Positions 33,105 to 44,061 of a stretch of DNA of 64,000 nucleotides are shown here, one piece after another. Source of the stretch: Lepas anatifera (taxonomy: Eukaryota; Arthropoda; Thecostraca; Lepadidae); the NCBI GenBank assembly GCA_034440635.1, contig JAOTON010000977.1:1775001-1839000 (forward strand), in the 5' to 3' direction. Positions within the stretch are counted from its first letter, which is position 1. Every line of letters starts with the position of its first letter. Under the pieces are notes generated by a model, which saw nothing but the letters and a program-made list of their open reading frames with translations, did no database searches and was not told the DNA's origin. The translations under genes were made by a program, and so were the position numbers.

Positions 33105-35002
33105 ATGAGCGGTCTGGACGACGCTGGAGCGCCACCAGCCACGCTGGATCTTCACCACGCTGACGAGCCGGACCAATCGCACACCGACAAGAGGTTCCTG
33201 TTCAGTGAGGCAGGCGGCAAGCGGTCGGTGTGGGTGGTGCGTGGCTGCCAAGTGCCGAAGCTGACCGTCCTAACCCTGCTCTGCGCCGGTCTCGGTGTTC
33301 TCTCGCTGATCCTGGCTATCTGGTGTGGCCAGCTTCATCGCCAACAAGGACAGCAGCAGGATCGAGTGTGCGCAAGCGCGGCCGCCACCGACCAGCGACT
33401 GGAGTGCGAAACAACCGGGTGTCTTCGGCAGGCTGCAGAGATTGCCGGCTACGTCAACAGGTCTGTGACGCCCTGCGAAGACTTCTACGAGTATGCATGT
33501 GGGCTGTTTGACAACGTTCATCCGCTGGGAACGCACATCACCTACGGCATTCAGAATGTACTCGAGAGTGCGAACAAGGTCAGAGTCGAGGAACTTCTGG
33601 AGAAGAAAATAATCCACAATGACCTGTCTGCTACCAGCAAGGCGAAAACCTTCTACGACACCTGTATGGCATCCTTCTACAACACGAGCAGCTCAGATCA
33701 GCTGAGGGGCTTAGTGAACGAACTCGGTGGATTAGATCTGTTTGGTACGTTCAACAGCACAAACTGGAGCTTTACCGACATTTTCTTCCGCACGCGTGAG
33801 GTCCATCGCTTGAGGCTGTTCTTCAGTATCACCTGGTTGCAGACAATGAATCGCATAATGGTGACCTTGCCAAGGCTTGGCATAAAGAACACAACTATGT
33901 ATGCGGATGACTCGGAGAGGGCCACTACAATTCGTAAGGCTTATAAAACCGCAATCACGGCAGTTCTGTCCATGGTTGAACAAGATATACCGAACCCTTC
34001 GGCTCTCAACAGATCGTGTAACACCACTTGTGTTGAAATAATCGCTGATGACGTCATACTTATGGAAACGCAGATTGCCAAGGCAATGCCAGCATCAGGA
34101 AGAAGCCAGGTACAAACAGGACCGGACAAAAATACAATGGATCTTACCGAGCTGGACCAGATATCTTCCCAGTTTCACTGGCGCGAGCTTTTAGACACTT
34201 TGTTTGGTCCCGGCGTAATTCCGGCCGATTCCAGTGTTCAAGTACCAAGCAGAGATTACATGCTGAGCATTAATGCCATCATCAAGGGTACCAATGTCTC
34301 GGTTATCAACAACTACATCAAATGGAACCTAATCCGTTGGTATCTACCGGCCATGGGTCCCATGTTTTCCACGCTAAGTGCTGAGCTAGACTATATCACG
34401 CGAGGAGCGGAAATGAAACCTCGAGAGGAGGTATGCTATGATTTTCTCCGTCACTACTTCCCTAGGGCGGTTCGTGCTCTTTTCATCAAAGGTCACATTG
34501 GAGAAGACAACGTTGCAGCTGCAAAGCGAATGATATGGCGCATAAAGAACCACCTTGCTGCCAGCTTCAACTGGATGTCCACATCGGCTCGCGCGACGTC
34601 ACAAAACGTTCTCAACGACCTCAGCGTGGACTATGGCCATTCCCCGTGGGTTACCGACTCACAAAAGCTTAACGACTACTACAGAGAAGTTAGCATGTCA
34701 ACCAAAAACTTCTTCAAAAACATATTGAACGTGGACCGCTTCAAGGCCTCGGAGCTCAAGGCAAACGCGAGGAAGCTTGGGAACGACGATGATTCGGATG
34801 ACGACGTTTGGGTTGACGGCAAAACAGCTGACACCAAGATTACCTACAGTCCCGTTCACGGGTCGCTGACGGTACCGGCGGGAATCCTACAGGTGCCCGT
34901 CTTCAATCACGAGAACCCGGACTACATCAACGCGGCCACGCTGGGGTCGCTCGTGCTTCGCGAGCTCGCCACGCCGTTCTTCCTGCGTCATCGGACTCAC
35001 AG
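33105..35002 (+). CDS. M13 (neprilysin-like) protein, exon 1: anchor, M13_N domain and degenerate zinc site
   Basis: Encodes residues 1-632. I chose the ATG at 33105; the frame upstream has only GTG codons. The order is a cytoplasmic tail, a membrane segment at about 53-75 (LTVLTLLCAGLGVLSLILAI), then the M13 N-terminal domain with CLRQAAEIAGYVNRSVTPCE and DFYEYACG at about 106-133, the family signature. VPAGILQVPVF near the end is also diagnostic. Where active enzymes have HExxH, this reads RELAT (619-623; bases 34959-34973), so both zinc histidines are missing; neither other frame restores them. The substrate-binding NAxY region reads KITYS. Several N-glycosylation sequons are present. The exon ends at CACAG|GTAAGG (donor 35003) in phase 2. 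Predicted type II membrane ectodomain protein, probably without peptidase activity; binding or regulatory roles are inference. Confidence 0.9.
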
Positions 35003-35012
35003 GTAAGGAAAA

Positions 35013-35115
35013 GCCAGAGTGTGCCGATGAGGGTAGAAAATTCGATTCACTTGAGGAAAAGTCTAGCAAGAGTCCAATCAACTACACAATCGATAATACA
35101 ATGTTAGAGTTAGGG
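35013..35115 (+). repeat. Direct repeat at the exon 1 donor, copy 1
   Basis: About 100 bp beginning right after the exon 1 splice donor (GCCAGAGTGTGCCGATGAGG...). Matches 35811-35914 with roughly 80% identity by eye, including TCTAGCAAGAG and CTACACAATCGATAAT. Confidence 0.85.
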
Positions 35116-35810
35116 CTTTCTTTCAAAAACCATGTGGTGCCATAAGCTAATCCCGGGGGGACAGGCAACGGGGGCATAAGCCTCCCATTCACCCTCGGTG
35201 TCCCTAAAATTGTTACGGCGTCCCCTTGGAAGGTCAATGGCGCACCCAACAATGTCGTTTCCAGCCCTTCCCCCACACCCTCCAGGACCCGAGCATCGAC
35301 GCCTCCACGATAGGATTTGGCGCCCACTTAATAAGTTAAGCCGTCCAGAAGCAGCACTTCCCCTGGCCGCGTGCCACCCCGCTCCCCATCTAAATTTTAC
35401 CATCCGAATCAGAGTAGAAGTCTCACCTAGCTTTGCTTGCTTGGGGTGTCGATCCCTTTGATCCCAGTGATGGCGTGGCAGCGAGGCCTTCACGTGTAAA
35501 TGCATCACAACACCTCCAATCGCAGCATAAATCACCTCAGGATCATGCACATGTCCGGGTATAATTCTACCGACGTCAGCAAAGGCAGGGTCCAGGCGGC
35601 AGCGGGATCCAGTGATGTACCGGGTAATCAAGTCTCTCATGGATCCAATATCCGGATTGGTTCGCGAACTCCAAGGCCAATGGGGACGATTGGATGCGAC
35701 AATAAGAAACAGGATGATCGTTTCGAGCCTGGATTCTGCAATATTGCCGACTTCCAGAACTTTCGCGGGTCCGAATCGGACTTCAGTAACCCAGTTTTGA
35801 CACAGACTAA
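35116..35810 (-). other. Segment between direct repeats with a 252-codon minus-strand frame
   Basis: GC-rich segment enclosed by the two direct repeats. The minus-strand frame 35110-35868 is the longest unassigned frame nearby (252 codons) but has no domain I recognise and no visible splice or polyadenylation context. It may be a duplicated or inserted block, or a chance frame in GC-rich DNA. Confidence 0.3.
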
Positions 35811-35914
35811 AGCCAGAGTATGCAGGTGACGGTGGAAAATTCGGTTCAATTGTGGACAAGTCTAGCAAGAGCCCAAGCAGCTACACAATCGATAATTTAA
35901 TGTTAGAGTTAGGC
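35811..35914 (+). repeat. Direct repeat, copy 2
   Basis: Partner of 35013-35115. Preceded by GACACAGACTAAA, resembling the exon 1 boundary CACAGGTAAGGAAAA, so the duplication seems to include the splice-donor neighbourhood, with the GT lost in this copy. Confidence 0.8.
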
Positions 35915-37344
35915 AATGGCGTAGCCAGAATTCGGCCAAGGGGGGGTCCGACTACCGTCGGGGGCCCCCAGGCCGGGGGCCCCCTTAGTTGTCGGGGCCC
36001 ATCTCCTATATGAGTCGTATAATATTTTGGCATTATAACATTTACACGACGGAAATTTTTATATCCTTTTTTAAGTGTTTGTTCTTATTTTGTTTATAGT
36101 TTGATTTTTCTCGATCCGACCAAGTGTTGGTAAATTTAGGTCACCAAATATTAAGGCTGGCCCATACCTATATTGCAGCGTGGCTATCATAACAGCTTTG
36201 TGACACATTTCTGGAAATCAAATGTTGCTGCGTGCATGATGTTAAACCTGACTCTACCCGAATTCACCCTGGTAATCAGGCATGAAGTTATTGAAGGTCA
36301 GTCGTTTTGAGCACGAAGAAATGCTCTTCTACGGGAAATGATTACCAATTCTTTCCGGGTGTCGAATTCATGAACTCTTTAATCAGAAAATTTCCAAAGA
36401 AATGGAAAACATGAATAAAATACAAGGGATATGGTGGTGTGTTCCGGACGTCATATGACGCCTATTCCGCGGAAATATCCTGATGAATTCACCACAGTTA
36501 CTTTCTTTCCCTTGCTATGGTGTAAATGAGCAAATTACCAAAACAATAGGCGCCTGAGACAACTATCGCCTTGGATCACTCTGCCATTGTTATTTTGAAC
36601 CTTTCATACCTAATTTTCTTTTTGGGATTATGCTCATCAATTTCTGTCATTGCCCTTGTTTGTCTGAATTCCTACGAAAATATTTGGAAGTTGTTTATTT
36701 CAGAATATTTAGGACGGTAGTTATTGGGACTAAGCTAATAGATTGAAAATCAGCTGAAGTTCCAAATTTCCTGTTCGATTTGCTATTATGGATGCTAAAA
36801 TTAGATTAATTCTTGCCTTTCCTTGATTAATGGTGCCTGATCGACATGTTTCAATTTGTCTTTTTTGGTACGCAATGGGAATAGATACATTTTTCCGAGG
36901 CATATGATTTTCGAAAATCTTCTTTGAGCCTAGGATCTCAAGCGATATCTCTGGATTGTATTCTAAAATCTAAAAGAAATGGAACGGAAAAAGGACGCTC
37001 AATAAAAAGGATATATGAGTGTGCTCCAGATGCTATATAAAACCTATTCCATAGACGGTCCTACTGATGGAACTGCTCACTTGTTCCTCCCTAGCCATTG
37101 GTTGGAGATCCCGGGGGCTTGGGGAGGTTAGTACTTCCTTGGACTTAAGGTCTCTGATAGGCTTTGTACAGGGCTTGTATTGCTATGCCAGTGTTAAGCC
37201 ATCCAGGACCATCATTCACCGCCCCCGCCCCCGACCCCTGGGTCGAGCAGAGATCTCAAGGGGCCTAGCACTTGACACGGCGCCGAAACCAGTATCTGGG
37301 ACCCCCGAAAACAACACTTTTCCCGCAAATCAGTACTAACGTCC
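35915..37344. other. Intronic non-coding, AT-rich
   Basis: No gene. Starts with a G/C-run transposon-end-like sequence (GGCAATGGCGTAGCCAG, 35914-35930). Two diverged direct repeats of about 80 bp around AAAGAAATGGAA...GGATAT...CTATTCC occur at 36,395-36,475 and 36,970-37,060. Confidence 0.4.
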
Positions 37345-39935
37345 CCCAAAACCAGCATTTGGGGATACCATGAGACTACCTACTGGGACTCCCTGGAACT
37401 TACTCTCGTGGGGCCCTGAGCATTGAGGGGAGGGGGAGGAAGGGGAGGAGAGCTCGCTGAGACTAGCTTTTGGGGACACCTGAGGGCAGCTTCAGGGGAC
37501 CCCTGAGACTAACTCCTGGAGACGTCGTGAGACTAATTGTCGGATCTCTGAGATTAGCTCCCCGGCCCTCCTTACACTAGAACTGAAATGTCCCCTGAAA
37601 ATAACTCTGGCTTCCGAGATCAGTTCTTGGGGGACCTGAGACTAGCTCTGGGGCCGCCTAAGACCAACACTTGGCGCTACTCACAAGGTTAATTTCCCGC
37701 CCCTCTCCCGATTAGATCTCAGGAGGGCTCCGAGGCCGATTCACAGCGCTTATTGACCAAAACTAGGGGCCCCTGAGAATCTCTCGGGGCTCCTTAGATT
37801 AGTTATCGGCAGCACCTCTGGGCCTATTCATCGGGCCCCCCAGATTTGCTCTGGGGGAGGGGGGCTGAGACCGACTCTCGGGGCCATCCAGATTAGCTCT
37901 TGGGGGTCCCCTGAGGCTGTCTCTGGGGTGGGGCGGGGGGCTGCGAATGACTTCCGACAGCCCTCTGAGACTAACCCTGGGGCGCCCCCTGAGACTAACA
38001 CTCGAGGGAGAGGTGTGGAAGCACCCCTGAGACTGAGTCGTTGGCACGGCACTCTTGAGACTGCTTCTCGAAAGCCCTCAGAGGCCTAAGGCTAACTCGG
38101 GGCCTGTGAGAACAAAATTCGGGAGCACCTCTGGGAATTACTCTACAAGCCCCAAAATTAGCTCTCGGACGAACCGGAGACTAGCTCCCGGGAGCACTCT
38201 GAGACTAACTTTTAGGTGCTCCCTGAGATTGACTCTCGGTGCCCCTTATGCAAAAACTAGGTGGGGGGGGCACAGCCTGAGACTAAATCTCGAGGGTTCC
38301 CAAGATTAGCTCTCGGGGGCCTTCTGAGACCAGCACTCTGCGGATCAAATGAGACTAACTCTCGGACCCCCAGATTAACTCTCGGGGCCACCTGAAAGTA
38401 AATATTGACTCCTGAGAGAGACGCCCATAAGACTATGGAACCGAATATCGGGGGTCCTCTAAGACTGACCCTCGGGGTCCCCTTGACCGACTCTTGGGGT
38501 TCTCTGAGACTGACCCTCATGGAGCCCCCTGAAATAGACTGTCACGGGGCCCTGAGAACCACTTTCTGGGGGCCCCTGGGACGAGCTCGGCCCCCTGAGA
38601 CCGACCCTCGGGGCTCCTGAGACCGACTTTCGGGCTCCCCTGAGACTAACTCTCAGGGGCCCCCTGAAATCTACTTTTGGGGGGTCTTGAGACTGACTCT
38701 CAGGGTGGGGCCATGAGGCCGACTCGGGACGCCCTGAGAACGAATCTTCAGGGGCTTCTGAGACTGATTCTGGGGCCCCGTGATCAGAGAATCATTTACA
38801 GTGGTTCAGATTGGCCCAAGGGGGTCCTCGGACTCCTAGAACCCTTTGGCTACGCCAATGCATCCACACATTCGGGGGCCCGCCGAAATCAGTATTCGGA
38901 GGCCCCTGAAATCATTGCTTCCCCCCCCCCCGATAACAATACTCCGGAGCCCCTGGATACTGATGCGCGGGGCTCCTAAGACCAAGCTCGGGGTTCCACT
39001 TAGATCATGTTCGGGAGCACCCTTAGGCCCATGCTTGCGCTTTTCTCAGAAGTAACTCGACACCGATGTTCGGGGGCACCCCAGATCAACATTCGGAGCC
39101 CCCCTCCCCGCGAGACTAATTCTCGGTACTCTGGAGCCCCTCGATACCAATGCTCGGGGGCTCTGAGCCCAAGCCCGGGCCCCCTGAGACCAAACTCTGG
39201 ATCCCATGGGGCCAATTCTCGTGCCTCGTTCATAAGTCCCCTCGATATCGATGGTTGGGGGGGCACCCTGAGATCAATATTGCCCCCCCCATTTCCTGAG
39301 ATCAATGTTCGCTGCTCCGTAGCCATCGATACCAATGCTCGGGGGATCCCTGAGACCAGTTCTGGGGCCCCCTGAGACCAAGATCGAAAGGCCCGTGAGA
39401 CAAAGCTCGGGGCCCCCTGAGACCAAGCTCAGAAGGCCCGTGAGATCAAGCTCTCGGAGCCCCTGAGACCAAGCTCGGGCCCTCTGATGCCAAGCTTGGG
39501 GGCCCCTGAGACCAAGCTCGGGCCCCTGAGAACAGGCTTGGGGGGCCTGCGACCAAGCTCGAGGAGCCCCCTGAGACCAAGTTCGAAAAGCCCGTGAGAC
39601 TTAAGCTCGGGGACCACTGGGCCCAAGCACGGGGGCCCTTGAGACCGAGCTCAGGGGCCCCTGAGACCAATGTTCGGTACTCTGGAGCCCTCAATACCGA
39701 TGATCGGGGCCCCTTGATACCAACCTCGGAAGGTCCGTGAGACCAACTTGGGGGCCCCTGAGACCAAGATCGAAAGGCCCGTGAGACTAAAGCTCGGGTG
39801 CCCCTGAAACCAAGCTCGGGGCCCCTGAGACCGAGCTAGGGGGCGCTCGAGATAAATGTTTGGTTCCCTGGAGTCTCGATACCGATGATCAGGGGCCCCC
39901 TGAGACAAGTTCGGGGGTTCCCTGAGACCAACCAG
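37345..39935. repeat. Degenerate ~22-25 bp array, copy 3, forward orientation
   Basis: About a hundred imperfect units of GGGGCCCCTGAGACTAACTC or CCTGAGACCAAGCTCGGGG. Unit length wanders, so open frames break constantly. A short insert at about 38,795-38,870 (CTTTGGCTACGCCAATG) interrupts it. Confidence 0.92.
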
Positions 39936-40079
39936 GGGGGCCTCAGTGGCGGCGGATAAAGGGGGGCAGTTGCCCCCCCCAAATTATCAGAGGGGGCCCC
40001 CTGGAAAAATGCGTAATTTTAGCTTGATTCTTATCTGAAAGTTCATGAACGACCTGACTGAGCCCTCAACAGTTTCTCG

Positions 40080-40680
40080 GTTTGAACAGTGTCCGAGCTT
40101 TATCTCAGGGGCCCTGAGCTTGGGCTCGGGGCCCTCTAGCTTGGACTCGGGGACCCTCTAGCTTGGACTTTAGGGCCCCCAAGCTTAGCCTAAAGGGAGC
40201 CCCCCCGAGCTCGGTCTCAGGGGCCCCGAGATTGTCTAAGGGGCTCTGGAGCTTGTCTAAGGGGGCCCCCGAGCTTGGTCTTAGGGGCCATCCAAGCTTA
40301 GTCTCAGGGGGCTTCCGAACGTGACCTCATGGGGTTACGAGATTGGTCTCAGGGCCCCCCAAGATTGGTATAAGGGGGCTTCCCAGATTGGTTTAAGGGG
40401 CCCCCGAGATTGGTCTAAAGGGACCTTTAGCTTGGTTTCAGGGTCTCCAAGCTTGGTTTCAGAGGCCGCCAAGCTTGGTCTCAGGGCCCCCTGAGCTTGG
40501 GCTCGGGGGCATTCGAGCTTGATCTCTAGGAGCCCCCCAAGCTTGGTCTCAGGGGGCCCCGAGCTGTGTCTCAGGGCTCTGAACTTGGTCTCAGGGGGCC
40601 TCCGAGATTGGTCTAAGGGGCTCCCGAGATTGGTCTTCTTGAGCTTGGTTTCAGGGACCTCCAAGCTTTGTTTCAGAGGC
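40080..40680. repeat. Degenerate array, copy 4, reverse orientation
   Basis: Units read GGGGGCCCCGAGCTTGGTCTC, the reverse complement of the preceding array. The strand flip happens across 39,936-40,079, which holds a CAGTGGCGGCGGATAAAGG...GGGGGGCAGTTGCCCCCC transposon-end-like piece and a short unique sequence. Confidence 0.92.
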
Positions 40681-40685
40681 CCATA

Positions 40686-40738
40686 TCACCATATCACTGA
40701 AAGCCCTAACTCAGTTAGGGCTTTCAGTGATATGGTGA
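40686..40738. repeat. Perfect 25-bp inverted repeat, 3-base loop
   Basis: 40686-40710 pairs exactly with 40714-40738. It terminates the reversed array and precedes unique DNA, so it may mark the fold-back edge of the array or an unrelated hairpin element. Confidence 0.95.
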
Positions 40739-40739
40739 G

Positions 40740-43726
40740 CCAACGTGCAGCATAGTTTTATCTGTGACATACTCTGCCTGATGACCCGGCGAGCGTTGTT
40801 CAAACTCGGCCATGGGACTGAGCACAACACCCCACGATCCCTTCACCCAGTGTCACCGGGTACTGCACGGAAGTAGGCTTGGAAGTGACCATGATGCGAG
40901 CACATTTCCATTGCGGTCACGGGAGCATGATATGAATAATACAAAAGGGAAGTCACCAGTCCTAAGGAGGACATCATTCTAAGGAGAAGCCCAGTGCAGT
41001 GGTGAGATTTCCTTCACGAGGGGTGGAAAATGGAGTGTCGATATGTTTTTAAGTTTAGTGTGCTGAGCTGAACTACTTTTGGCACTCTAGCACATACCAT
41101 ACTTTAACAACGGATTAAACGGGATGAATGACATGAATCAGATTTAAGGAAAAGTATAGTCATCCAATCACATTTAATTTGTAAAAAGGGAGTGTTACGA
41201 GACGATACCAATCTTTTTTTGGCACGAACGCATTTTAGCGTCCACCGTGTGCCCATTGATTTATTATTTTCGGGAGTAAAGAATGGTTTGCTAGCACCGC
41301 GATACCTGATATGAAATATGTAACATGTCAGAAGACGCAAAAGAAGCGAGTCGAAAACGAAAAATAAGCATGAAGAAAAAATACGATGACGAGGAAGCAA
41401 AATGCTCCTGCTAACTATCTCACTGAATTGCGTACCCGTCCTCAAGAGTGTGGCCAAGGAAGTTTCGAATGTGTGGCCAGACCCTGCAGCAGAAGCCTGT
41501 CGGGACTAAACCTCCTCAACACTAAAAGTGCTTCTTAACCTCCTCGGTATCGGTAATGCGTTGTATCTTCACCCGGTCAAAGGACGAGGTGTGCAATTTT
41601 CGTCACAGCGAGCAGGGCGGCAGATGCTAAAGGATGTCGAATGCAAAACGTTTCGTCCTGAAATTCTGCATTTTTACCCGTTTTGCACGGGCATTGTTTT
41701 CGCGAATATTTTGGTCAGTTGAAAGTGGAGGTGGCAGGACCCACCTTTCCAGGCTGGGGGTCAGGCTACCTAAGCCCCTGAAGGTAGCGCTTCCAGATAA
41801 GCATTCCTGAAAAAAACGTCCCGACTAGCCTGTCAGAAGTTTTTACGGAGCTTGATAGTTCACGGCTGCTTATTAAATTACTGTTTTTTTAATGGATAGA
41901 CTTCCTGAATATCCATTATCCATTACATATCCATTAAAACATCGATTTAATAAGCAGCCGTGAACTATTGAGCTCAGTAAAAAAAAAACTTCTGGACATG
42001 CTAATTAGGAAGTTGTTACCACTTTGTACCGGATTACTACAAATCATGGCAATGTATGCTGATGATTCAGACGATATGCTTTGCAGCTACGGAACCCCAC
42101 AGGTCGGTCAGTATCTGCCGAGATGTGTAAAGCCCTACGTGGTTAGCTGGTTACTGCATGTGAACTGGTTCTAGCATTAAGTTCTTATTAGGAGCTTGTT
42201 GTTGCAGGCAGAATTATCTGTCGCTGCCATCATTGTTATCGCCGAGGCATCCGGTCTGGCGTTCTCGACCCTACTACTTGAGTACCAGACAATGGGCCAG
42301 GCGGTAACAAAGAGAATCAACCTATTCCAATTACTCGACTCCGGCATATTTCTTTTCTTTGCGTGAACAACACTTCAATCTTGATGGATAAGTCAGATGT
42401 GGCAGCCTGTTTGTGCGACTCTAAATGTTCCGTAGAGACTATTGGCGCTGAGGGGAATTGCGGTCAAAGTAAAGCCAACTTCGAATGCGCGTTTGCTACA
42501 ATAAGATGCACAGATACTTCAGAATAATACAATTAGTTCTGCATGACACACTCTCCGCAAGCCAACCAATGTGACCCGCCTGAACCCAAGCCAAAATTTC
42601 AGCCTAAACTCGCCGCGATATAGGAAGATCGTTGATCACTAAATGTGATGTTGACAGGGATGTACATACGTGCCGTACATTTCCACCCAGTCCTTGGCCT
42701 TCCGTCAGAAGTCGCACGAGATAACGTGCAAGGATATACATTGAAGTTTGTCAATCTGTTTTGAAACGAGTCTTCCTTGGAGATAATGTGGCGAAGTGCA
42801 TGCGCTTTTCAGTCACTCAGGAAAAAGCTAGAGCTTTCCGATTGTAGGAGCGACTCGTGGTGAGATTTCAGATAAAGGAACACGTGGCGAGATTTCCGAT
42901 AAAGGAACAGGGTTCGGAATGTCTGTATCGGCGGAGTTGTATTTGTGGCTGGAACTTCCCTAAACACCCTGCCAGGGCTGGTGGCAGGGGCCCATCCGAC
43001 ACCGGAGGTGGGATAAATGCCACGGCCCACGTTCACCAGGGGCACCGAGCTGCCCCAGCGGCCGCGCTGGTGCGTTGTAGCTGGTGCATCGCAGTTGGTC
43101 GCGGTCAGGATGGGAGCCATTGAGGACCGGCCTACGCTTTTTCACACGATATTTCAGGGCAAAACAGAAGATACACAGTAAAAAAGACTCGCAAAGAGAT
43201 TCAAAGGACGACGTAACATTCATCACAAACAGACGCATCTCGTTATTACGCAATTTCAAAACTCTTTTTAATTTTGTATTTGTATTCAAAATTTGTTAGT
43301 TTTTTTATTTTGCAACGCAAGTATTTTCTCTATCTGATTCATTTAGTCTTTTTTATGTACCTATGCTTGGCGTCGTAAACATTGTGCCTAGTTAAAAGTT
43401 GACTATGTATTTTTAGTGCAAATTATTTAAACATTTTGTAATTTCTTCCTTGTGGTTAGACTAAAATATCACACTATTGACGTTTAATAACAACGGGATA
43501 TTATTCTAATGAGCAAATTTGAGCTTCATGAACTCCCAAATAGTGTTCGTATGAAACACTAAACACTATTCATATTTGGGATAAGTTCATATCCCAAATA
43601 GGCAATAAAATATGAAGTGTTTAAGTGTATCTTCCTACCCTACCTTGAAGCAGTTATTTCCATAAGGGTTGTTCTGGTTTAAACACTTTTGCTACCCAGG
43701 CTAACTTGAGGGGCATACAGAATTTC
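40740..43726. other. Intronic non-coding
   Basis: No gene recognised. Contains the 41.86-41.97 kb hairpin and a tandem 26-27 bp duplication around GGTGAGATTTCAGATAAAGG at about 42,857-42,910. AT-rich from 43,200. Confidence 0.4.
41855..41968. repeat. Inverted repeat with perfect 24-bp core arms
   Basis: ATAGTTCACGGCTGCTTATT... (41855-41878) is the exact reverse complement of 41945-41968. Weaker pairing extends outward to about 41,836 and 41,996 through CAGAAGTTTTT/AAAAACTTCTG. Looks like a small MITE of about 160 bp. Confidence 0.9.
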
Positions 43727-43728
43727 TA

Positions 43729-43768
<40 letters not shown>
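43727..43768. repeat. (AT)n microsatellite
   Basis: AT dinucleotide run at the 3' side of the minus-strand LINE scrap. Confidence 0.95.
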
Positions 43769-43770
<2 letters not shown>

Positions 43771-43779
43771 ACATATATA

Positions 43780-44061
43780 CCTATATATCGCATGTAATCC
43801 TTCATCTTTTATCTGTTGGCAGAGCACAGCTTTTGCGTCTTTGGATGGCCTGCCCCTCCATATAAACGCCATGATCCAGCGTGCGCTGTATAATGCAAAT
43901 CCCAGGCTCGTGAAACCCAGCTTATATACAATAGAGGTACCAGGAAGGATTTTGGCGGGGGACGGAGGAGGGGTCAAGAGTCTGAATCTTGCTGAATAAA
44001 TGAGCCAGTAGAGCGTGAAATGACTTCGCAAGAAAGTAGAGACACGGAATAAGTACATCAA
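43780..44061 (-). pseudogene. L1/Tx1-like LINE fragment (RT C-terminal part)
   Basis: The minus-strand frame contains SARWIMAFIWRGRPSKDAKA and IKDEGLHAI, the W-x-FIW-G-(R/K)PxK ... GGL pattern of the L1/Tx1 RT C-terminal region. A ~280 bp scrap inside the M13 intron, 3' end toward the AT tract. Confidence 0.7.

Noticed and set aside
34940..35002. A frameshift hiding an intact HExxH motif
   Set aside because: I read the two other forward frames across this stretch; neither contains HExxH, while the RELAT frame keeps the surrounding M13 pattern.
37799..40755. Many 60-120 codon open frames on both strands
   Set aside because: They translate the G/C-rich degenerate repeat units (Pro/Arg/Gly/Ser rich) and shift frame with the array; no domain.
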